Of a DNA stretch of 64,000 nucleotides, positions 25,228 to 33,168 are shown one piece after another. The stretch comes from Streptomyces spiramyceticus (GTDB lineage: Bacteria > Actinomycetota > Actinomycetes > Streptomycetales > Streptomycetaceae). Both the position numbers and the translations under genes were made by a program. Each line of letters starts with the position of its first letter. The stretch's first letter is position 1. Location of the stretch: NCBI RefSeq assembly GCF_028807635.1, contig NZ_JARBAX010000001.1, forward strand, positions 4,389,501-4,453,500. Direction: 5' to 3'. Under the pieces are notes generated by a model. That model searched no databases and was not told where the DNA came from. It worked only from the letters and a program-made list of their open reading frames with translations.

Positions 25228-25302
25228 TCAGGCCCCGGGGGACACAGGCTGTACAGGCTGTGCGGAAGAGCGGCTGGTACTGCCGGGTCGACTTCGATCC
25301 AC
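25228..25302 (-). CDS. Candidate proline-rich leader peptide of corA
   Basis: A 24-codon frame starts at GTG 25302, with GGAGGT eight bases upstream. It reads VDRSRPGSTSRSSAQPVQPV then SPGA and stops in a hairpin-forming GC segment. Five Pro codons and a position about 230 bp ahead of the corA start recall Pro-rich leader peptides that control Mg2+ transporter genes in enterobacteria. No homology is claimed, and expression is unproven. Confidence 0.3.
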   Translation of the reverse strand: MDRSRPGSTSRSSAQPVQPVSPGA

Positions 25303-25433
25303 CGCAGCCCCACCTCCTCCGGCCGGTCCCCCGTGGGGGATGACGTGATGTCGGGGCTCGAAAGCCACGCTTCTGCGTGCTGCCCTGACCAGCGGCCAAG
25401 AGTATCAGCCCACTGTTGTGTCAAGCTCTGCCT

Positions 25434-25460
25434 TTGCCCGTTCCATACGCGACCTATGCT
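25434..25460 (+). promoter_or_regulatory. Candidate promoter for a leaderless transcript
   Basis: TTGCCC (25434-25439) and TATGCT (25455-25460) precede the ATG at 25467 by only six bases. No ribosome-binding site lies in between. Transcription would begin at or next to the A of the start codon, so the SUFU-like gene may be translated without a leader. Confidence 0.4.
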
Positions 25461-25466
25461 CGCGGT

Positions 25467-26051
25467 ATGGGAGATGTTCTTGCGCTGGTAGAAGCCCGGT
25501 TGCGTACGACTCTGGGTGAACCGGACGCGCGCGCCGCCGTCACGTTCCTCGGTACGGACCGAGTGGAGGTACTGCGGTTCGTGGACGGCGACGTCGTCCG
25601 CTACGCCACTCTCGGCATGTCGGCCCGGCCGATGGCCGACCCCAACGACGTCGTCGCCGACCCGGTGAAGGGCCCGCGCGCCGAGCTGGTCCTGTCGGTA
25701 CGGGCGGGGGTCGCCGACACCGACAAGGTGCTGCGCCCGCTCGCGGTTCTCGCCGCTTCCCCGCAGGTCGAGGGCGTCATCGTGGCTGCGGGCGCCTCGC
25801 TCGACCTCGGTGAACCGCTGTGGCCGGGGGCGCCGTTCAGTTCCGTACTGGTGGCGGAGTCCGGCGGCCTGATCGAGGACCTGGAACTGGACGCCCCCAT
25901 GGAGCCGGTGCGCTTTCTGCCGCTGCTGCCGATGACACCGAACGAAGCCGCGTGGAAGCGGGTCAAGGGCGCACAGGAGCTGCAGGAGCGCTGGCTGGCG
26001 CACGGCACTGACCTGCGCGACCCGGTGCGTGCGTCCGTACCCCTCGACTGA
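25467..26051 (+). CDS. Suppressor-of-fused (SUFU)-like domain protein
   Basis: The 194-aa soluble protein of the SUFU-like family has a Gly/Asp-rich N-terminus (GMSARPMADPNDVVADPVKG) and a core ending LPLLPMTPNEAAWKRVKGAQ-ELQERW, typical of this domain. Bacterial members are found in immunity and housekeeping contexts; no function is assigned. The ATG at 25467 is the start because the -10 box lies immediately upstream. The next gene follows after 64 bp on the same strand. Confidence 0.78.
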   Translation: MGDVLALVEARLRTTLGEPDARAAVTFLGTDRVEVLRFVDGDVVRYATLGMSARPMADPNDVVADPVKGPRAELVLSVRAGVADTDKVLRPLAVLAASPQVEGVIVAAGASLDLGEPLWPGAPFSSVLVAESGGLIEDLELDAPMEPVRFLPLLPMTPNEAAWKRVKGAQELQERWLAHGTDLRDPVRASVPLD

Positions 26052-26115
26052 TTTCCGGTGGGGCACGCTGCGGACGGGTGATCGTCCTTGACGCGAGGAC
26101 GGCCGGGGAGGACCG

Positions 26116-26763
26116 TTGGGCTCTATGAGGGGCGAACCCAGTTGCCCGAAGTGTGGTGGCCGGGTCAGGGCGCCCGGTCTTTTTGCCGACTCCTGGCAGT
26201 GCGACGTCCACGGCGTTGTGCACCCGCTGCAACCCGTGGTCCCACCCAGCGTCGAGGCCCTCACCGTGGCGGTGAAGCGTGCCAAGGTGCCGGTGTGGAT
26301 GCCCTGGCCGCTGCCTGTCGGCTGGCTCTTCACCGGTGTGGCCAGCGCCGGCGACGACCGCGGTGGCTCGCGCGCCACCGCCGTCGCCTGCTCCGGACCG
26401 GGACCGCTGGGCGGTATAGGTGAGCTTCTGCTGATCGCGGAGGAGCTCGGGGTCGGCCTCGGCGCACGCTATGCGGGCGTGGACGGACCGGACCCCGGCA
26501 CGTACATCAACATGGAGAAGGCGCCGCAGGTCAAGGTTCTGGCGGCGGGCCGGCCCACGCCGCTGTGGCACGTGTCCGGTACGCCCGACGACAGAGCGGT
26601 CTTCGCGGGCGAGGCGTGCGGGCTGTGGCTCTGGGCGGTCGTCTGGCCGGAGCGGTCGGGCCTGATCATGTACGACGAGCTGGTGCTGACCGATCTGCGC
26701 GAGGCGGGTGCGGAGGTCGACCTGGTGCCGTGCGGGGCGCTGTCGCCTCGGATCCTCTCCTGA
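26116..26763 (+). CDS. Zinc-ribbon protein of unknown function (DUF6758-like)
   Basis: A 215-aa protein. It starts with a zinc ribbon CPKCGGRVRAPG and a following C-x-V-H (SWQCDVHG). A conserved actinobacterial domain follows, with VWMPWPLPVGWLFTGVASAG and LGARYAGVDGPDPG. A Pro-rich helix in the middle and LWLWAVVWPERSGLIM suggest a partly hydrophobic core, but no clear transmembrane segment exists. The TTG at 26116 has GGGGAGGA four bases upstream; ATG 26125 is the alternative. It appears to be co-transcribed with the SUFU-like gene. Confidence 0.72.
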   Translation: MGSMRGEPSCPKCGGRVRAPGLFADSWQCDVHGVVHPLQPVVPPSVEALTVAVKRAKVPVWMPWPLPVGWLFTGVASAGDDRGGSRATAVACSGPGPLGGIGELLLIAEELGVGLGARYAGVDGPDPGTYINMEKAPQVKVLAAGRPTPLWHVSGTPDDRAVFAGEACGLWLWAVVWPERSGLIMYDELVLTDLREAGAEVDLVPCGALSPRILS

Positions 26764-26878
26764 CCCGGGGCTGACCGCGCGCTGAACTGGTGCTGACCGC
26801 GTGCTGACCCGGGGCTGTTCGATTCCCGGCTATCCTTGAGCGTCCCCCCTGTCCCGCCGAGCCCCGGAGTCACGCGTC

Positions 26879-27745
26879 GTGCGCATTGATCTGCACACCC
26901 ACTCCACGGCTTCGGACGGCACGGACACCCCGGCCGAGCTGGTGCGCAACGCTGCCGCCGCCGGACTCGACGTCGTGGCGCTCACCGACCACGACTCGGT
27001 ACGCGGCCACGCCGAGGCGATCGCCGCACTCCCGGACGGCCTCACCCTCGTCACCGGCGCAGAGCTCTCCTGCCGCATCGACGGCATCGGGCTGCACATG
27101 CTGGCGTACCTCTTCGACCCCGACGAGCCCGAGCTGGCGCGCGAGCGCGAACTGGTGCGGGACGACCGGGTGCCGCGTGCGCGGGGCATGGTCGCCAAGC
27201 TCCAGGAACTCGGCGTTCCGGTCGAGTGGGAGCAGGTGGCCCGTATCGCCGGAGACGGTTCGGTCGGCCGCCCGCACATCGCGTCCGCGCTGGTCGAGCT
27301 CGGCGTCGTCAAGACGGTCTCCGACGCTTTCACGCCCGACTGGCTCGCCAACGGCGGCCGTGCCTACGTCGAGAAGCACGAGCTCGACCCCTTCGACGCG
27401 ATCCGCCTCGTCAAGGCGGCCGGCGGAGTGACCGTCTTCGCGCACCCCGGCGCCGCCAAGCGCGGCGAGACCGTCCCCGAGAGCGCCATAGCGTCCCTGG
27501 CCGCCGCCGGTCTCGACGGGATCGAGGTCGACCACATGGACCACGACGAGCCCACCCGCGCGCGGATGCGCGCCCTCGCCGCCGACCTCGGCCTGCTGCC
27601 CACGGGCTCCAGCGACTACCACGGCAGCCGCAAGACCGTACGGCTCGGGGAGTTCACCACGGACCCCGAGATCTACGGCGAGATCACACGGCGCGCGACC
27701 GGCGCGTTCCCGGTGCCCGGCGCGGGCGGAAGCGTCCGCTCGTAG
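26879..27745 (+). CDS. PHP-domain phosphoesterase
   Basis: The 288-aa metal-dependent phosphoesterase has all PHP motifs: DLHTHSTASDGTDTP at residues 4-18, ALTDHDSVRGH at about 37-47, LVTGAELSC at about 58-66, VFAHPGAAKRG and SSDYHGS near the C-terminus. Relatives act on 3',5'-nucleotides or histidinol phosphate; RNase AM-like activity on pAp is plausible but inferred. The GTG at 26879 begins directly with the metal-binding motif, confirming the start. Confidence 0.9.
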   Translation: MRIDLHTHSTASDGTDTPAELVRNAAAAGLDVVALTDHDSVRGHAEAIAALPDGLTLVTGAELSCRIDGIGLHMLAYLFDPDEPELARERELVRDDRVPRARGMVAKLQELGVPVEWEQVARIAGDGSVGRPHIASALVELGVVKTVSDAFTPDWLANGGRAYVEKHELDPFDAIRLVKAAGGVTVFAHPGAAKRGETVPESAIASLAAAGLDGIEVDHMDHDEPTRARMRALAADLGLLPTGSSDYHGSRKTVRLGEFTTDPEIYGEITRRATGAFPVPGAGGSVRS

Positions 27746-27826
27746 GCCACGCTCCTCTGTTGCGGCGCTCGTCATCGCAGCGCCACCCCTTTTCTCTGTA
27801 CGACCCTCTTCTCGCAAGGCCTCACT

Positions 27827-28432
27827 GTGCTCGACTTTGCCGTTTTCGGATCCCTCTTTCTCACGCTTTTCGTGATTATGGACCCCCCTGGGATCACCCC
27901 GATCTTCCTTGGCCTGACCTCGGGCCGACCTGCCAAGGTGCAGCGCAGGATGGCCTGGCAGGCTGTCGCCGTCGCGTTCGGCGTCATCGCCGTCTTCGGC
28001 GTGCTCGGCCAGCAGATCCTCGACTACCTGCACGTCTCCGTCCCCGCCCTCATGATCGCGGGCGGTCTGCTGCTCCTGCTCATCGCGCTCGACCTGCTCA
28101 CCGGCAAGACCGATGAGCCGACGCAGACCAAGGACGTCAACGTCGCCCTCGTACCGCTGGGCATGCCGCTGCTCGCCGGGCCCGGCGCCATCGTGTCCGT
28201 GATCCTGGCGGTGCAGCACGCGGACGACGTCACGGCGCAGGTCTCCGTCTGGGCGGCGATCGTCGCCATGCACGTCGTCCTGTGGCTCACCATGCGCTAC
28301 TCGCTGCTGATCATCCGGGTGATCAAGGACGGCGGTGTGGTCCTGGTGACGCGTCTGGCCGGCATGATGCTCTCCGCGATCGCGGTGCAGCAGATCATCA
28401 ACGGCGTCACCCAGGTCATCCAGAACAGCTGA
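27827..28432 (+). CDS. MarC-family integral membrane protein
   Basis: The 201-aa membrane protein has six predicted helices. The first segment is LDFAVFGSLFLTLFVIMDPPG. The MarC signatures DPPGITPIFLGLTSG and LVPLGMPLLAGPGAIVSV, the latter repeating the GPGA motif in the second half, are clear. The family's transport role is undefined. The GTG at 27827 is the start. A strong hairpin follows the stop. Confidence 0.9.
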   Translation: MLDFAVFGSLFLTLFVIMDPPGITPIFLGLTSGRPAKVQRRMAWQAVAVAFGVIAVFGVLGQQILDYLHVSVPALMIAGGLLLLLIALDLLTGKTDEPTQTKDVNVALVPLGMPLLAGPGAIVSVILAVQHADDVTAQVSVWAAIVAMHVVLWLTMRYSLLIIRVIKDGGVVLVTRLAGMMLSAIAVQQIINGVTQVIQNS

Positions 28433-28445
28433 CCCGGAACAGCAC

Positions 28446-28478
28446 AGCGCCCCCGTACGCAATCGGTACGGGGGCGCT
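28446..28478. terminator. Bidirectional terminator
   Basis: A perfect 13-bp stem (28446-28458 with 28466-28478) with loop GCAATCG. It serves the convergent marC gene and the small minus-strand gene ending at 28501. Confidence 0.85.
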
Positions 28479-28500
28479 TCCTCTTCTCACGGCGAACGCG

Positions 28501-28653
28501 TTACGAAGCCGAGGTCTCGGCCGGGCGGATGTAGATGCGCTGGCCGATCGAGGCGGCCTGCTGCACGATCCGGTTGACGGAGGCGGCGTCCACGACGGTG
28601 CTGTCAACGGCGGAGCCGTCGACGTCGTCCAGGCGCATGATCTCGAAGCGCAA
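28501..28653 (-). CDS. 50-aa conserved small protein
   Basis: A short frame not longer than 50 codons, with strong coding character. It reads RFEIMRLDDVDGSAVDST followed by VVDAASVNRIVQQAASIGQR and IYIRPAETSAS. I recall nearly identical small proteins as conserved hypotheticals in streptomycetes. The best start is TTG at 28653, which has GAAGGGAG five bases upstream; ATG 28638 would shorten it by five residues. No function, signal or transmembrane helix is seen. It sits between two terminator and promoter regions, so it is likely monocistronic. Confidence 0.7.
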   Translation of the reverse strand: MRFEIMRLDDVDGSAVDSTVVDAASVNRIVQQAASIGQRIYIRPAETSAS

Positions 28654-28855
28654 GGCTTCTCCCTTCGTCTGATCCTCCTGCTGGAGAACTATGTGTGGGA
28701 ACGCGAGGCCGGGTGCCCCGCGTTCTCTAAGGGTTACAACGAGATGCTCCCTGCAATCATTCCCTACGCTAAAGAAAATTTTCGACTGTCTAAATACCCG
28801 CTGGTAGCGGGACCGGTTGTACCTGCTCGGTCACGCCACCGACAATGAGATCCGT

Positions 28856-29773
28856 ATGGACGACGCACAGCCTTCGGGCCCCTCCGAACTCGCCCGGCTC
28901 GACGCCCGCCTGGAGCGCACCAACGAGCTGCTCCAACGCATGCTCGCCGAGGTGGCGAAGACCCCATCGACCCATGCGATCTTCGTGGACGCCGGATATG
29001 TGTACGCGGCGGCAGGCCTGCTCGTGACCGGGACCGAGGACCGCAGGTCCTTCGACCTCGACGCGGAAGGGATCATCGAGGCCTTCATCGACAAGGCCCG
29101 CACGATCTTCGCGGACAGCAGGCTGCTGCGCGTCTACTGGTACGACGGAGCCAGGCGCCGCATCCACACCACCGAGCAGCAGTCGATCGCCGAGCTGCCC
29201 GACGTCAAGGTCCGCCTCGGCAACCTCAACGCCAACAACCAGCAGAAGGGCGTCGACTCCCTGATCCGTACGGACCTGGAATCGCTCGCCAGGCACCGCG
29301 CGATCAGCGACGCGGCGCTGGTGGGCGGCGACGAGGACCTGGTGTCCGCGGTCGAGGCCGCCCAGGGGTACGGCGCGCGCGTCCACCTCTGGGGCATCGA
29401 GGCGGGCGAGGGCCGCAACCAGGCCGAACCGCTCCTGTGGGAGGTCGACAGTCAGCGCACGTTCGACCTCGACTTCTGCAAGCCGTACGTCACGCGCCGC
29501 CCCGTCACGACGTACGAGAACGAGGGCACGCCGCGCCCGACCCGCGAGGACGTCCGTTTCATCGGCGCACAGATCGCGGCGGCGTGGCTGGGTGCGCGGG
29601 GCCGGGAATCCCTGGCGGACCTGCTGCCGGGGCACCCGTACCTGCCGGGCTCGGTGGACCAGGAGCTGCTCGTCGAGGCGGAACGCCTGCTCCAGCGGTC
29701 GCTGCGCGGGCACGCGGATCTGCGGCGGGCGCTGCGGGACGGCTTCTGGCAGCACCTGCAGGCGCAGTACTGA
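28856..29773 (+). CDS. NYN-domain putative ribonuclease
   Basis: A 305-aa protein with an NYN (PIN-like) nuclease domain. The acidic metal-binding residues appear in IFVDAGYVYAAAG (about residues 42-54), in GVDSLIRTDLESLARHRAIS (about 130) and in LVGGDEDLVSAVEAAQGYGA. An N-terminal coiled-coil (LARLDARLERTNELLQRML) precedes it, and a C-terminal helical OST-HTH/LOTUS-like part follows. It probably cleaves RNA. The ATG at 28856 follows GAGAT. It is divergent from the 50-aa gene across an AT-richer region. Confidence 0.82.
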   Translation: MDDAQPSGPSELARLDARLERTNELLQRMLAEVAKTPSTHAIFVDAGYVYAAAGLLVTGTEDRRSFDLDAEGIIEAFIDKARTIFADSRLLRVYWYDGARRRIHTTEQQSIAELPDVKVRLGNLNANNQQKGVDSLIRTDLESLARHRAISDAALVGGDEDLVSAVEAAQGYGARVHLWGIEAGEGRNQAEPLLWEVDSQRTFDLDFCKPYVTRRPVTTYENEGTPRPTREDVRFIGAQIAAAWLGARGRESLADLLPGHPYLPGSVDQELLVEAERLLQRSLRGHADLRRALRDGFWQHLQAQY

Positions 29774-29774
29774 G

Positions 29775-30617
29775 CTACGGCTGGCGGTCCCAGAACTCGA
29801 CCAGCGCCTTCGCCGTCTCCTCGGGCCGGTCGGTGTTCGGCGAGTGCTGGGCGCCCTCGATCACGGTCCGGTGCGCGTGCAGCCGCTCGGCCATGTCGTC
29901 GAGCAAGGGCACCGGCCAGGTGTCGTCCGTGACCCCCGACACCACATGCACCGGCATTGGTACGGCGGCGAGTTCGGCCACGCGGTCCGGCTCGACCGTC
30001 AATTGCCGCCCGGTGGCGATGAGTTGGGTGGGGTTGTGCCGCAGCCAGCGTGCGCGCAGGGCGGCACTGTCGGTGTCGGTGTCCTCGGGCGGGTCCAGCG
30101 CCTGCATGGCGTCCCAGACCTCGTCCATGGTCAGGGTGGCCAGCGCCTCCGTCAGCATCTTCACCTTCTGCTGCTGAGCGGGCGAGACTTGGGCGGACCC
30201 GGACGACATGAGCGTCAGCGAAGCGAACGGCGCCGGGTCCTTGAGCACAGCCGCGCGGGCGATCTGGCCGCCGAGGGAGTGGCCGACGAGGTGTACGGGA
30301 CCGCCGACGGCTTCGGCCTGGGCGAGCACGTCCCGGGCCAACTCGCCCTGGGCATAAGACGCTTGGCCCTCCGGACCCTCGGACTCGTACTGCCCGAGCC
30401 CGTCGACCGCGACCACCCGGTACCCGGCCTGTGCGAGGGGCACCAGCATCGCGATGAAGTCCTCCTTGCTCCCGGTGTACCCGGGCAACAGCAGCGCGCG
30501 ACCTCGCGGCTCGCCGAGGAGGGGCCCCGCTTCGAGCGCGGCGAAGGTGCCGCGGGACGTGCGCAGGGTGAGGGCGCGAGTGCCGGGGGGCGGCGTGAAG
30601 GTGGGAGGCCTGCTCAT
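29775..30617 (-). CDS. Alpha/beta hydrolase
   Basis: The 280-aa serine hydrolase fold has nucleophile elbow GHSLGG (about residue 114) and an oxyanion-side LLLPGYTGSKEDF. The acidic residue lies in VSGVTDDTWP and the catalytic His in GAQHSPNTDRPE. No signal peptide is present. The substrate is unknown. It ends one base after the convergent NYN gene. Upstream lies a gene-free repeat region, so it is probably monocistronic. Confidence 0.85.
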   Translation of the reverse strand: MSRPPTFTPPPGTRALTLRTSRGTFAALEAGPLLGEPRGRALLLPGYTGSKEDFIAMLVPLAQAGYRVVAVDGLGQYESEGPEGQASYAQGELARDVLAQAEAVGGPVHLVGHSLGGQIARAAVLKDPAPFASLTLMSSGSAQVSPAQQQKVKMLTEALATLTMDEVWDAMQALDPPEDTDTDSAALRARWLRHNPTQLIATGRQLTVEPDRVAELAAVPMPVHVVSGVTDDTWPVPLLDDMAERLHAHRTVIEGAQHSPNTDRPEETAKALVEFWDRQP

Positions 30618-30961
30618 GCGACGAGGCTAGCGCGACGGCAGCGGCGGATTCGCGAGTGCGGAGGGGGACGGGGGCGTAGGGAGTGGTGTTCGGGACGTAA
30701 AGCGTGATTTGTGCGCGGGACGCCGGGAGGCTTTCGGTGACCCGGGATCGCAGCTAAATCATGCAGTCCCGAATGCCGCTCCCGTAGGCCCCGGCGCCCG
30801 GCGCCAGACAGGCCCGGCAGCGCGCCCGCCCCCGGGAAGGCACAGCATGCAGTCCCGGACGCTGCTCCCGGAGGCCCCGGGCCCCGGCACCACGACCCGC
30901 CCCGAGCCGACATGCCAATGGCCCGGCCCCCTCACGGGAGACCGGGCCATCTACGGCTGGA
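30618..30961. repeat. Gene-free GC-rich repeat region
   Basis: No coding sequence is supported in these 344 bp. Two copies of an ATGCAGTCCCG...GGCCCCGG segment occur at 30761-30794 and 30847-30880, offset by 86 bp. Segments at 30811-30835 and 30881-30896 match the repeats at the left window edge (73-99 and 14-30). A CCCGGGCC-rich composition suggests secondary structure. It lies between the hydrolase start and the helicase stop. Confidence 0.6.
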
Positions 30962-32785
30962 TCAGCTCTCGGACTGCGAAGCCACAGCCGCGCGTGTCCG
31001 GCGGCGGGGCTTCTTCGGAGCCTCGGGCTCCGAAGCCTCGGCCGTCACTTCGACGGCCGCCTCGACCGGCTTCGCGGCACGCGTCCGGCGGCGCGGCTTC
31101 GCGGGAGCCTCGGCCTCCGCGACCTCCGTCACGTCGGCCGTCACCTCGACCGCCTTCGCGGCACGCGTCCGGCGGCGCGGCTTCGCCGGAGCCTCGGGCT
31201 CCTCTGCGGGAGCCGGGACCACTGTTGCCACCGTGGTGTCCCCCTGCGTCACCGTCACGCGGGTGCGCCGACGCCGACGCGGCGTGCGCGTCTCGGTCGC
31301 GTCAGCCGCGCCACCGGCGTCGACCGCTTCGGGAGCCGAGTCCACAGGCGTAACCGCAGCCGCAGCCGCAACTTCGGCCTCGCCCTCGGAGACCGGCGCC
31401 CCATTGCGCGTGCGCCGACGCTGACGCGGCGTACGGGTGCGCGCAGGGCGCTCCTCCGTAGCAACCGGCGCAGCAGCCGCCGCCGACTTGCGACCGCGGC
31501 CGCCCGTCTCGCCGAGGTCCTCGACCTCCTCCGCACGCAGGCCCGCGCGGGTGCGGTCGGCCCGGGGCAGTATGCCCTTGGTGCCGGCCGGGATGCCCAG
31601 GATCTCGAACAGGTGGGCAGACGTGGAGTACGTCTCCTCCGGCTCGTCGAACGGCAGGTCCAGCGCCTTGTTGATCAGCTTCCAGCGCGGGATGTCGTCC
31701 CAGTCGACCAGCGTGACCGCCGTACCGGACGCACCCGCGCGACCGGTGCGGCCGACGCGGTGGAGGTACGTCTTCTCGTCCTCCGGCGACTGGTAGTTGA
31801 TGACGTGGGTGACGCCCTCGACGTCGATGCCACGCGCGGCGACGTCGGTGCACACCAGCACATCGACCTTGCCGTTACGGAACGCACGCAGCGCCTGCTC
31901 ACGCGCGCCCTGCCCCAGGTCACCGTGCACCGCGCCGGACGCGAAGCCGCGCTTCTCCAGCTGCTCGGCGATGTCCGCGGCGGTCCGCTTCGTACGGCAG
32001 AAGATCATCGCGAGCCCGCGGCCGTCGGCCTGCAGGATGCGGGAGACGAGCTCCGGCTTGTCCATGTTGTGCGCACGGAAGACGTGCTGCGTGATGTTCG
32101 CGACGGTCGCGCCCTCGTCGTCGGGCGACGTGGCACTGATGTGCGTCGGCTGCGACATGTAGCGACGGGCGAGGCCGATGACGGCGCCCGGCATGGTCGC
32201 CGAGAACAGCATCGTCTGACGCTTCGGCGGCAGCATGTTCATGATCTTCTCGACGTCGGGCAGGAAGCCCAGGTCGAGCATCTCGTCGGCCTCGTCGAGG
32301 ACGAGCGAGCGGATGTGGGAGAGGTCGAGCTTCTTCTGCCCGGCCAGGTCCAGCAGACGCCCGGGCGTGCCGACGATCACGTCGACGCCCTTCTTGAGCG
32401 CCTCGACCTGGGGCTCGTACGCACGGCCGCCGTAGATCGCGAGGACGCGGACGTTACGGACCTTGCCGGCGGTCAGCAGGTCGTTGGTGACCTGCTGGCA
32501 CAGCTCACGGGTGGGGACGACGACGAGCGCCTGCGGGGCGTCGGTCAGCTGCTCGGGCTTGGCCCGGCCGGCCTCGACGTCCGCGGGGACGGTGACGCGC
32601 TCGAGCAGCGGCAGGCCGAAGCCGAGCGTCTTGCCGGTGCCGGTCTTGGCCTGGCCGATGACGTCGCTGCCGGAGAGCGCGACGGGGAGCGTCATCTCCT
32701 GGATGGGGAAGGGGGACAGGATGCCGACGGCCTCAAGGGCTTCGGCGGTCTCGGGGAGAATCCCGAGGTCTCGGAACGTAGTCAG
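30962..32785 (-). CDS. DEAD-box RNA helicase with basic repeat tail
   Basis: The 607-aa RNA helicase has Q motif FPIQEMTLP, motif I AKTGTGKT, Ia PTRELCQQV, Ib VGTPGRLLDL, II LDEADEMLDLG, III SATMP and VI LHRVGRTGRAG. The C-terminal ~200 residues are low-complexity with five copies of (R/K)-rich RRRTR elements in an Ala/Glu/Pro background. This is an RNA-binding tail, encoded by ~84-bp imperfect DNA repeats around 31070-31200. The Q-motif region needs residues upstream of the first ATG (32695), and the frame back to an in-frame stop contains no ATG, GTG or TTG. I infer CTG at 32785, preceded by AGAGG seven bases away. It matches M. tuberculosis Rv3211. Confidence 0.88.
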   Translation of the reverse strand: MTTFRDLGILPETAEALEAVGILSPFPIQEMTLPVALSGSDVIGQAKTGTGKTLGFGLPLLERVTVPADVEAGRAKPEQLTDAPQALVVVPTRELCQQVTNDLLTAGKVRNVRVLAIYGGRAYEPQVEALKKGVDVIVGTPGRLLDLAGQKKLDLSHIRSLVLDEADEMLDLGFLPDVEKIMNMLPPKRQTMLFSATMPGAVIGLARRYMSQPTHISATSPDDEGATVANITQHVFRAHNMDKPELVSRILQADGRGLAMIFCRTKRTAADIAEQLEKRGFASGAVHGDLGQGAREQALRAFRNGKVDVLVCTDVAARGIDVEGVTHVINYQSPEDEKTYLHRVGRTGRAGASGTAVTLVDWDDIPRWKLINKALDLPFDEPEETYSTSAHLFEILGIPAGTKGILPRADRTRAGLRAEEVEDLGETGGRGRKSAAAAAPVATEERPARTRTPRQRRRTRNGAPVSEGEAEVAAAAAVTPVDSAPEAVDAGGAADATETRTPRRRRRTRVTVTQGDTTVATVVPAPAEEPEAPAKPRRRTRAAKAVEVTADVTEVAEAEAPAKPRRRTRAAKPVEAAVEVTAEASEPEAPKKPRRRTRAAVASQSES

Positions 32786-33168
32786 GGTGCTGCCTCTTCT
32801 GTGAGACGCGGCGTGACGCGAACGAAGGGGGTCGTACCGTGCCTGGTTCTCGTCCGGCCAAAAAAATGGGCCGGGTGGCGCGGGACCACGTGCCGTCGCT
32901 CAAGCGCTCGTGCCGCTGAGGGGGCCCCTCATCTGCGGTCGTACGCTTTCGTACGCCCCGCGTGGAGGGCTGTCGGGTCGGAGCCGATCGGGCCACCGAC
33001 CGGGCATCCTCATTCAAATGCGCCGCGAAATGACTGAGCACTCTGCAGGCGCATTACCACTGTACCCCGGAATCGCGCATGTGTGTTGGGACGATTTCCC
33101 GGAACGGTGTGACAGCAGTGGCTGACCAGCCCCTTACGCACGGCGGGGGGCGGGCTATTGTGCGGTTC
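32786..33168. promoter_or_regulatory. Divergent helicase / ferritin-like promoter region
   Basis: A 383-bp gene-free region. It includes a T7 run on the minus strand (32860-32866), the palindromes GAGGGGGCCCCTC (about 32918-32930) and GTACG-CTTT-CGTAC (about 32941), and an AT-richer central part (33010-33120). Its length suggests a long helicase 5' leader, as is common for cold-shock-type RNA helicases. No clear promoter boxes are assigned. Confidence 0.4.

Larger units (their letters stand above)
24998..25466 (-). promoter_or_regulatory. Long corA 5' leader region, candidate cis-regulation
   Basis: These 469 bp upstream of corA hold no large gene. On the minus strand there is TTGACA (25424-25419) and GATACT (25406-25401), but the 12-bp spacing is too short for a confident promoter. 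Hairpins CACGC-AGAA-GCGTG and CCCCC-ACG-GGGG, a candidate 24-codon leader peptide (25302-25228) and an overlapping 60-codon frame (25313-25131) follow. The latter's stop overlaps a GTG in frame with corA. I do not recognise M-box or ydaO consensus elements. Confidence 0.4.

Noticed and set aside
24998..25466. M-box or ydaO riboswitch upstream of corA
   Set aside because: No conserved core sequences of either class were recognised, so only an unclassified leader is claimed.
25131..26378. Long minus-strand frame overlapping the SUFU-like and zinc-ribbon genes
   Set aside because: Antisense to two genes with recognisable domains; only its 3' end may matter as a corA leader frame.
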